Assembly: GCA_937879855.1 (NCBI GenBank) | Contig: CALFMO010000064.1 | Coordinates: 1 to 64,000, forward strand | Source: an uncultured Acidobacteriaceae bacterium | Lineage (GTDB): Bacteria > Acidobacteriota > Terriglobia > Terriglobales > Acidobacteriaceae | Direction: 5' to 3' | Length of the DNA stretch: 64,000 bases | In this document: positions 57,899 through 64,000 of the stretch, piece by piece | How the letters are laid out: every line of letters starts with the position of its first letter | Position numbering within the stretch: position 1 is the stretch's first letter | Program-made: the position numbers and the translations under genes | Notes under the pieces: generated by a model | The model's database searches: none | Seen by the model: only the letters and a program-made list of their open reading frames with translations | What the model was told of the DNA's origin: nothing

Positions 57899-60800
57899 CT
57901 AAAAAATGAATTTCACGGATAGCTGAACTTGCCTGGGGGCGTAGGCGGCTGTGGGCTTCATGAAATTTGTCGGCAACTGGTAGTAGCCGGGATAGGGGGC
58001 GATGTTGGCTACGACCGAATTGGTTACAAATGTCGTGGCGTTGTTGACCAGGCCGTTGGAGGTGATGGTGACGCGCTGGTTGTCGCGGTTTAGAAGGTTG
58101 AAGGATTCGGCGATGAAGTTGAGTTTGTAGCGCTCGCCGAGGCGTACGAGTTTGGTGAGACGTACATCAGTCGTGGTGTAATCGGGGCCGGTGAAGGCGT
58201 TGCGGCTATAACCCGGGAGACGGTCGTTGAGATCGTTGCCGTCCTGGTTAGGATCGCCGGCGACGGTGGCGTTGAAGGGGCGTCCGCTGCCGTAGTTGAC
58301 GACGCTGGAAAATTTCCAATCGTTGAAGATGTGGCCGAGCAGTTCCTGGCCACGATGAAAGGGGTGAGGCTCGGCAGAGATCGCGGCAACCAGGCGCTGG
58401 CGCTGGTCGGTGACGCTGGGTCCGCGCTCGGCGCTGGGGTTGTAGGAGTTTTCAACAGTGGCTGGCTGGCCTGCGACGAGAGCGTCCTGGCCATCATCGA
58501 TGGCGCGGGCGTAAGTGTAAGAGAGGCGCGCGTAGGATCCGCGGGCGACGCGGCGATTGATAGAGAGCGTGGCTCCGTTGTAGTAGCTGGAGGCGGCGCT
58601 CTGGAATTCGTTGATGGCGCCGAGTTGCGCGATGGGGCGGGCAAGCGGGTTGATGCAGGGCGGCCACGGGCAAGAGAGTGAGCGGGTGAATTGCCAGGTC
58701 GCGAAGGAATCGACGGTGTAGTAGCTGTTCTGGAAAATGGATCCTGTCGAATCGAAGATAGGGTAGTTGAGAGCGGCGGGTTGCGCCAAATTCACATCGA
58801 GCGCGCGAATGAGATGTTCTCCACGAACACTGAGCAATGACAAAGCCACGGTGGTGTGGCTAACGACTTCCTTTTCCAGCGTGAAGCTGGCTTGCTGAAC
58901 GCGGGGAGTCACGAAGTCGGGGGCGAAGGCGGAGAGATCGTTGGTGACGCCTTGGGTGAATCCGGCAGGCGGCGCGCACGTCGCCGAGTTAAGCGGGCAA
59001 GCCACGAGTGGATTGGGATAGTTGGGGAAGACCTGGTGGTCGTAGTAATTCGAATTGTTGAGAAATAGGCTAGTGTCGGTGATGCCGTTTTCGGTTTGGA
59101 TGACAGAGTTGTAGATCTGCGGGATGCGGACGAAGAAGAGGCCGTATCCGGCGCGAACTACGAGGGGGCGTGTATTGCCGAAGGAGTAGGCCAGCCCGGC
59201 GCGAGGAGCGAAGTTGTAGGGTTTGAAGGGAACTTTGCCGGAGGGTGGGAACAGCGGGTTATTAACGAGTCCCGCGGTAGCGAAGGTTTGCAGGTCCCAG
59301 CGGACGCCGAGATTGAGCGCCAGGTGGTCGGTCACCCTGATGGTGTCCTGCGCGAAAGCCGCGTATTCGTTGGTGTCGGGATGCGAGGCGGCACTACCGA
59401 AGTTCTGCAAATAGTAGTGCGGGACTTCGTGGGCGTAGGCGCGCAGCGGGCTCAGAGGGAGACCGGCTTCCATGGGTTGGAAGGTGAAGGGATTGACCTT
59501 GATGGGATAGAAAAGAAATTCGCCGCTCTGCTGGTGGGGGAAGAAATCGTAGATCCAGGTGAGGAGACCGTCTCCGCCGAACTTCCATGTGTTGCGGCTG
59601 CCTTCGTGGCTGATAGTTTCGGCGAGGTGGAGACGATGTTCGCGGGTCTGGCGGGGGAGGAGGCTGGAGCGTCCTATGGCATCGAGGATGTTGGGAATTT
59701 TGATCAGCACGTCGCTGCTGTTGCTGTAAGACTGCTGGAGGTCACGGGAGAACTGGGCGCGGAGATGGCTGATCCAGCGCGTGGAAAGGCTGGACGTTAG
59801 CGAGAGCGATCCGGTTTCGGTGGAAACCAGTTCCTGGCCATTGTTGCTGATGGAATCGTAGGTAACGGGGCTGGCGGGGTCGAGGAAAACGTTGTTCGCG
59901 CCCCAATAACGCGTGGTGTTGAGCCGCAGCGCCAGTTGATGGCGGGGCGTTAGATTGATGTCGAGTTTTGCGTAGGAGGAGTTGCCAATTTGCGCGGCGG
60001 GATATTGTCCGGCGAGCGACGTGAGACTCCCGGCGGCGGCGAAGACCAGGGCTTGATCGGAGGCTTCATAGTCTCCGGGAGTATAGGGCCCGGTGGCGGC
60101 CGCGGGCACAACCTGCGAGGTGCCGTCGAGGAATTCGACGATGTTGGGAGAGTGGAAAATGTGCTGATCGAATCCGGTGAAGAAGAAAATCTTGTTGCGC
60201 TTGAGCGGGCCGCCGATGGTGCCTCCGAACTGCTGCTGGCGATTGTGGGGCTTGAACGCGAGGAACGCGTTGGCCGCGCCGAGAGAGCTGTCCCGCATGT
60301 GATAGAAGATGGTGCCGTGAACGTGATTGGAGCCAGACTTGGTGACGACGTTGATGACTGCTCCGCCGGAGCGTCCTTGTTCGGCGCCGTAGGAATTGGT
60401 GGAGACGCGGAACTCCTGTACGACCTCGGTGGAGAGTTGGTAGGGAGCGCGATAGCGTCCGCGAGCCTGCGAGAAAAAGGCGTTGTTGTAGTCGCCGCCG
60501 TCGACGAGCGTGGTGTTCTGGAATCCGCGAATGCCGCCGAAGGAGAGATCGCCGTTGGTGGAGGAGGTGAGGCTGCGGGGATCCTGCGTCACGCCGGGCG
60601 AGAACAGGGCGAGGTCGGAGAAGCGGCGGCCGTTCAGGGGGAAATCGTTGATGGCGCGCTCGTCAAGGAGCGTGGAGACGGCGCTGGGCTGGGTTTCGAC
60701 CAACGTGGGCGCGGCGGAGACGGTGACATTCTCGTGGGCGCTGGCGATAGTAAGGCGGAATTCAAGGTTCGCGGCGGCGCCAATGTCGACGTGCAGTTGG

Positions 60801-61078
60801 GGCGTGACCTGAGGGGACATGCCTTCCGCGACGACGCGGGCGGAGTAATCGCCAGGCGGGAGGAGTTCGAGGGCGAATCCCCCTTCCGCGTCGCTGGTCG
60901 TGGTGTAACGCGTGCCGGTCGAAGTGTTGACCACCGCAATGGAAGCTTGCGCGATACGGCTGCCGGTGGAGTCGAGCACGGTGCCGCGGATCGATCCGGT
61001 GGCGTCCTGGGCGGCGAGGGATGCGGGAAACAAGATCGCGGAGAATAACAGAAGAGAAACAATGCGCGTCGCAGACAT
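57899..61078 (-). CDS. Oar-like TonB-dependent receptor
   Basis: This 1,059-residue outer-membrane protein has a signal peptide (MSATRIVSLLLFSAILFPAS), a carboxypeptidase-regulatory-like domain (about 27-110: SIRGTVLDSTGSRIAQASIA), a plug domain (about 125-235) and a beta-barrel ending in Phe (ending QVQLSVKFIF). This is the Oar-like layout abundant in Acidobacteriota and Myxococcota. Such proteins import large or complex nutrients using TonB energy, but the substrate is unknown. Upstream, 61079-61352 holds no gene. Confidence 0.93.
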   Translation of the reverse strand: MSATRIVSLLLFSAILFPASLAAQDATGSIRGTVLDSTGSRIAQASIAVVNTSTGTRYTTTSDAEGGFALELLPPGDYSARVVAEGMSPQVTPQLHVDIGAAANLEFRLTIASAHENVTVSAAPTLVETQPSAVSTLLDERAINDFPLNGRRFSDLALFSPGVTQDPRSLTSSTNGDLSFGGIRGFQNTTLVDGGDYNNAFFSQARGRYRAPYQLSTEVVQEFRVSTNSYGAEQGRSGGAVINVVTKSGSNHVHGTIFYHMRDSSLGAANAFLAFKPHNRQQQFGGTIGGPLKRNKIFFFTGFDQHIFHSPNIVEFLDGTSQVVPAAATGPYTPGDYEASDQALVFAAAGSLTSLAGQYPAAQIGNSSYAKLDINLTPRHQLALRLNTTRYWGANNVFLDPASPVTYDSISNNGQELVSTETGSLSLTSSLSTRWISHLRAQFSRDLQQSYSNSSDVLIKIPNILDAIGRSSLLPRQTREHRLHLAETISHEGSRNTWKFGGDGLLTWIYDFFPHQQSGEFLFYPIKVNPFTFQPMEAGLPLSPLRAYAHEVPHYYLQNFGSAASHPDTNEYAAFAQDTIRVTDHLALNLGVRWDLQTFATAGLVNNPLFPPSGKVPFKPYNFAPRAGLAYSFGNTRPLVVRAGYGLFFVRIPQIYNSVIQTENGITDTSLFLNNSNYYDHQVFPNYPNPLVACPLNSATCAPPAGFTQGVTNDLSAFAPDFVTPRVQQASFTLEKEVVSHTTVALSLLSVRGEHLIRALDVNLAQPAALNYPIFDSTGSIFQNSYYTVDSFATWQFTRSLSCPWPPCINPLARPIAQLGAINEFQSAASSYYNGATLSINRRVARGSYARLSYTYARAIDDGQDALVAGQPATVENSYNPSAERGPSVTDQRQRLVAAISAEPHPFHRGQELLGHIFNDWKFSSVVNYGSGRPFNATVAGDPNQDGNDLNDRLPGYSRNAFTGPDYTTTDVRLTKLVRLGERYKLNFIAESFNLLNRDNQRVTITSNGLVNNATTFVTNSVVANIAPYPGYYQLPTNFMKPTAAYAPRQVQLSVKFIF

Positions 61079-61253
61079 AGGGTCGCCTCAGAGTGCGGAA
61101 TAAAGCTCGGAGGATGGCCCCGTTGCGCGTTAACCGGACGCGCCGCGGGAATGTGGAGAAACCAAGTTCTGTATAGCATGGGAGGAGAGAAGAGTTCTGT
61201 GATCGGAGGGTGACTTTTTTGGGATGGTTCCCGGAGTGGGAATGGAAGGCATT

Positions 61254-61284
61254 CACCACGAAGGACACTAAGGTTCACGAAGGA
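61254..61284. repeat. CACGAAGGAC-type array
   Basis: The words CACGAAGGACACTAAGGTTC and ACGAAGG recur in a nine-base rhythm. Related to 49578-49636. It lies in the divergent gap between the TonB-receptor and gamma-carbonic-anhydrase genes. Confidence 0.5.
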
Positions 61285-61352
61285 AATCGACTCGAGAACC
61301 GCTCTTACGTCGCACGGCGGTCTCGTGGTATTTTCAATCTCCTTTCAAACTT

Positions 61353-61865
61353 ATGATTCGATCTTATAAAGGAGTGCGGCCGACGATTCCGGCGACCTGT
61401 TATGTAGACGAGTCGGCGCAGATTATTGGGGATGTGGTGTTGGGCGAGCACGCTTCGGTGTGGATGAACGCGGTGCTGCGCGGCGATGTGCATGAGATTC
61501 GCATTGGGGCGCACTCCAATGTGCAGGACAACTGCGTGCTGCATGGGATGAAGCAGCAGTGGGGCGTCTATCTGGGCGAATATGTGACGGTGGGACATTC
61601 GGTGACCCTGCATGGGTGCGTGATTGAGGATCGGTGTCTGATTGGGATGGGATCGATTATTTTGAATGGAGCGCGGATTGGCGCGGGATCGATCATCGCG
61701 GCCGGGACGCTGATTCCGGAGAAGACCGTGGTCGAGCCGGGGTCGCTGTGGATGGGGTCTCCGGGGAAGTTTCGGCGGAAGTTGGAGGCGTCGGATCAGG
61801 AAGCGATCATGCGGTATGCGCGGAATTATCTTGGTTATAAGGATGAGTATCTGGGAGAAAGATGA
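61353..61865 (+). CDS. Gamma-type carbonic anhydrase family protein
   Basis: This 170-residue protein has a left-handed beta-helix made of hexapeptide repeats (VLGEHASVWMNAVLRGDVHE, IRIGAHSNVQDNCVLHGM, YVTVGHSVTLHGCVIEDRCL). The metal histidines, in CVLHG and GHSVTLHG, are present. It may hydrate carbon dioxide or act in acyl transfer, as family members vary. The C-terminal helix ends in EYLGER. It is followed by an interspersed repeat and hisS. Confidence 0.9.
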   Translation: MIRSYKGVRPTIPATCYVDESAQIIGDVVLGEHASVWMNAVLRGDVHEIRIGAHSNVQDNCVLHGMKQQWGVYLGEYVTVGHSVTLHGCVIEDRCLIGMGSIILNGARIGAGSIIAAGTLIPEKTVVEPGSLWMGSPGKFRRKLEASDQEAIMRYARNYLGYKDEYLGER

Positions 61866-61888
61866 CTGGCAGGTACCGGCCTCCAGCA

Positions 61889-61993
61889 TTGTCATCCTGA
61901 GCGGAGCAGGATGGTGAGCGAAGCGAATCGTCCTGCGGAGTCGAAGGATCCCTACCGGCGGCAGAGGTCCTTCGACTGCGCTCAGGATGACAA
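61889..61993. repeat. Complete 105-bp GTCATCCTGAGCG-type element with inverted ends
   Basis: Its ends TTGTCATCCTGAGCG (61889-61903) and CGCTCAGGATGACAA (61979-61993) are perfect 15-base inverted repeats. Inside is a second inverted pair, GTCGAAGGATCC and GGTCCTTCGAC. It lies between the carbonic anhydrase gene and hisS, ending 30 bases before the hisS ATG. This is the complete form of the family that appears in part at 9654, 33178 and 43179. Confidence 0.88.
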
Positions 61994-62023
61994 TTCTTAG
62001 AATCACTGCAACACTGAGAACTC

Positions 62024-63298
62024 ATGATTAAAGCGGTGCGAGGGACGCGGGATTTGCTGCCGCCGGAGACGGCGCTGTGGAATTTTGTGGAGTCGGCGGC
62101 GCGGGATGTGTTTCGCGCTTACAACTTCCAGGAAATTCGTACGCCGATTTTCGAGGCGACGGAATTGTTCGCGCGCGGAGTGGGCGAAGAGACCGACATC
62201 GTCGCGAAAGAAATGTACACGTGGGAGGATCGCGGACGCGCGGCCAGCGACAGCGGGCAATCGCTCACCCTGCGGCCCGAAGCTACGGCGGGAATCGTGC
62301 GAGCCTACATCGAGCACAAGCTGTGGGATCGAGGATTAAACAAGCTGTACTGCATTGGTCCTATGTTTCGCCGCGAGCGCCCGCAAAAGGGGCGTTACCG
62401 CCAGTTCTACCAAATCGACGCTGAGGTGATCGGGCCGGCGTCTGCCGGTAGCGACTCTCCCGCACGGGATGCTGAAGTACTGGAGATGCTGGCGACTCTG
62501 CTCGATCGGCTGGGCATCAGTGATTGGAATCTCGAGTTGAATTCGGTGGGCACGCCTGCGGACCGGGTTCAGTTCAATGCCGCGCTGCGCAAGGCGCTGG
62601 AGCCGCTGGTCGCGCAGATGTGTACCGACTGCCAGCGGCGGGCGGTGACGAATCCGCTGCGCGTGTTTGACTGCAAAGTGCCGGAGGATCAGCCGATCAT
62701 CGACACGCTGCCGCGCATCACCCAGTTTCTTGGCGAGGATTCCCGCAAGCACTTCGACGCGGTGCAAGAAATTCTGACGCGCGTGGGGGTTTCATTCCGG
62801 ATTAACGAGCGGCTGGTGCGCGGGCTCGATTACTACACGCGGACGGCGTTCGAGTTCACGCATGGAGCGCTGGGCGCGCAGAATGCCATTCTTGGCGGAG
62901 GCCGCTACGACGGGCTTTCGGAGGCTCTGGGCGGCCCGGCGGCTCCGGGGATTGGGTTTGCCATCGGGGAAGACCGGCTGGTGATGTCGCTGAAGGAGAC
63001 GGCCGAGGGCGTGGTGCGCAAGCCGGATGTGTACGTGGCTCCGCTCGGCGCGGGAATGAACGGCGAGGCTGCGAAACTGGCGCGCGAGTTGCGACATCAT
63101 GATGTGGTGGTCGAGTTGGGAGATGACGCGTTCCGCCTGAAGAAATCGTTTGAGGCAGCGACGAAGGCGGGGGCGAAGTACATCCTGATTGTGGGCGAGA
63201 ACGAAGTGAAGGCCGACGCGTTTGCGCTGAAGAATCTGGCGACGGGTGAGCAGGTATCGGTGCCGCGTGGGGAGTTGGCGCAGCGGATTCAGGGGTAG
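62024..63298 (+). CDS. hisS: Histidyl-tRNA synthetase
   Basis: This 424-residue class II synthetase has motif 1 (GTRDLLPPETALWNFVESAA), motif 2 (TLRPEATAGIVRAYIEHKLW and CIGPMFRRERPQKGRYRQFY), the histidine-binding motif RGLDYYTRTAFEF, and the C-terminal anticodon domain (DVYVAPLGAGMNGEAAKLAR). It attaches histidine to tRNA-His. Length is normal. The ATG is 30 bases past a repeat element, and the next gene starts two bases after its stop, suggesting an operon. Confidence 0.97.
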   Translation: MIKAVRGTRDLLPPETALWNFVESAARDVFRAYNFQEIRTPIFEATELFARGVGEETDIVAKEMYTWEDRGRAASDSGQSLTLRPEATAGIVRAYIEHKLWDRGLNKLYCIGPMFRRERPQKGRYRQFYQIDAEVIGPASAGSDSPARDAEVLEMLATLLDRLGISDWNLELNSVGTPADRVQFNAALRKALEPLVAQMCTDCQRRAVTNPLRVFDCKVPEDQPIIDTLPRITQFLGEDSRKHFDAVQEILTRVGVSFRINERLVRGLDYYTRTAFEFTHGALGAQNAILGGGRYDGLSEALGGPAAPGIGFAIGEDRLVMSLKETAEGVVRKPDVYVAPLGAGMNGEAAKLARELRHHDVVVELGDDAFRLKKSFEAATKAGAKYILIVGENEVKADAFALKNLATGEQVSVPRGELAQRIQG

Positions 63299-63300
63299 CC

Positions 63301-63870
63301 GTGGGGAAAACGTATCCGGAAATTGACGAGGAACTGACGCGGTTTATACAGGCTCAGTCCATGTTTTTTGTGGCGACGGCGCCGCTCGATCCGAGCGGAC
63401 ACGTCAACCTTTCGCCGAAGGGGCTGGACACGTTTCGCATTCTGGGATCGAGGTCGGTCGCGTATCTCGACGTTTTCGGAAGCGGAGTTGAGACCATTGC
63501 CCACCTGCGAGAAAACGGGCGGATCGTGTTGATGTTCTGTTCGTTTCACGGCACGCCGAAAGTTCTGCGGCTGCATGGGCAGGGACGCGTTGTGGAACCG
63601 CACGAGGCAGGGTTCGCAGCGCTCCAAGCTCACTTTCCGGTGTATGAAGGGACGCGCGCCATCATCGAGGTTGAGGTCACGCGAATCGGCGACTCCTGCG
63701 GCTATGGGGTGCCGCTTCTCAAGTTTGAGGCGCAACGGGCGGCTCTGCCAGCCTGGTGCCGCAAGCGTGGGACCGAAGGTTTGAAGATTTACCGGCAGGA
63801 GAAGAACCGCCGGAGTATTGATGGATTGCTGGGAGTGGCGGAGCAGACTGAAGATTCGGGGGGCGAATGA
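63301..63870 (+). CDS. Pyridoxamine-5'-phosphate-oxidase family protein
   Basis: The start is GTG at 63301, two bases after the hisS stop. The 189-residue protein has the split-barrel fold of the PNPOx superfamily (SMFFVATAPLDPSGHVNLSP, DTFRILGSRSVAYLDVFGSG, NGRIVLMFCSFHG), which binds FMN or F420. A biochemical role cannot be inferred: members include oxidases, F420-dependent reductases and haem-binding proteins. The stop overlaps the next gene in an ATGA. Confidence 0.88.
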   Translation: MGKTYPEIDEELTRFIQAQSMFFVATAPLDPSGHVNLSPKGLDTFRILGSRSVAYLDVFGSGVETIAHLRENGRIVLMFCSFHGTPKVLRLHGQGRVVEPHEAGFAALQAHFPVYEGTRAIIEVEVTRIGDSCGYGVPLLKFEAQRAALPAWCRKRGTEGLKIYRQEKNRRSIDGLLGVAEQTEDSGGE

Positions 63871-64000
63871 AGAATCATTTCACGATGTGCCTCGCATTGC
63901 TTTGCGCAGCTTGCGGCGTGAATGCTCAGATCGCGAGTGCACCGACGGGGGCCTTGAGTCCGCTGCAGCAGACGCTCGTGAGCGCGGAGAAAAGTTTTTT
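63867..64000 (+). CDS. Exported protein, cut by the right window edge
   Basis: The ATG at 63867 overlaps the preceding stop. The visible 44 residues begin with a signal peptide (MKNHFTMCLALLCAACGVNA, cleavage near NAQ) and continue LSPLQQTLVSAEKSF. This start resembles SnoaL/DUF4440-type proteins with an exported signal, but too little is visible to be sure. Confidence 0.65.
   Translation, partial: MKNHFTMCLALLCAACGVNAQIASAPTGALSPLQQTLVSAEKSF

Noticed and set aside
59990..61048. 352-codon glycine-rich plus-strand frame opposite the TonB receptor
   Set aside because: The receptor has full domain structure, and the plus-strand product is an artefact of codon bias.

Overview
This 64 kb window looks like a chromosomal segment of an Acidobacteriota bacterium, probably class Terriglobia. 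The evidence is a GC-rich genome, a 1,059-residue Oar-type TonB-dependent receptor with a carboxypeptidase-regulatory N-terminus, a VWFA protein of the acidobacterial type, DUF2934 and DUF2277 proteins, and many small repeats. The lineage is inferred from gene families. There are no rRNA genes, CRISPR arrays, transposases, integrases or phage genes. One tRNA-Glu(CTC) is present.

Layout: 1-3.4 kb, a DUF2207 membrane protein (cut by the window edge), LemA and a VWFA protein. 3.7-8 kb, a SYLF lipid-binding protein, DNA-3-methyladenine glycosylase I and a hybrid histidine kinase. 8-10.6 kb, a DUF4149 membrane protein, a MoxR ATPase and HtpX. 10.7-15.3 kb, a cytochrome c maturation cluster (CcmF, CcmH, a CcmI-like protein and a carboxypeptidase-regulatory protein) with ATGA overlaps. 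15.4-24.3 kb, a DUF2934 protein, the tRNA, a DinB-like protein, a 1,583-residue sensor with two kinase cores, NIPSNAP, cupin, glutaredoxin and a membrane-anchored S1 protease. 24.3-31.1 kb, two ClC transporters with CBS pairs, one behind a TPR protein and one behind a MarR regulator. 31.4-36.5 kb, PurB, MutY, RlpA, a DUF4239-like protein and a HIT protein. 36.6-39 kb, a receiver-like protein and an EAL-HDOD protein. 39.3-44.9 kb, the translation cluster infC-rpmI-rplT-pheS-pheT, read right to left, with an extra gene between pheS and pheT. 45-49.6 kb, small proteins, an oxidoreductase/hydrolase pair facing a CGNR regulator, and an exported protein. 49.6-57.8 kb, a MiaB/MtaB-type methylthiotransferase, a zinc-ribbon protein, bS21, a membrane glycosyltransferase-like protein, RidA, a D-threonine-aldolase-type enzyme and an APC permease. 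57.9-64 kb, the TonB receptor, gamma carbonic anhydrase, HisS, a PNPOx-like protein and a truncated exported protein.

The most unusual feature is a layered population of short repeats. These include period-7 arrays that mostly begin at, or a few bases after, a stop codon; hairpin words that recur at several places; MITE-like elements with ends close to TTGTCATCCTGAGCG; and three cases where repeat sequence lies in frame inside a conserved gene (pheT, mutY and the signal-peptide region of the carboxypeptidase-regulatory gene). infC also begins at an ATC codon and has no canonical start available. No defence or biosynthetic system is evident. The repeats and their relation to genes are the best candidate for something undescribed.
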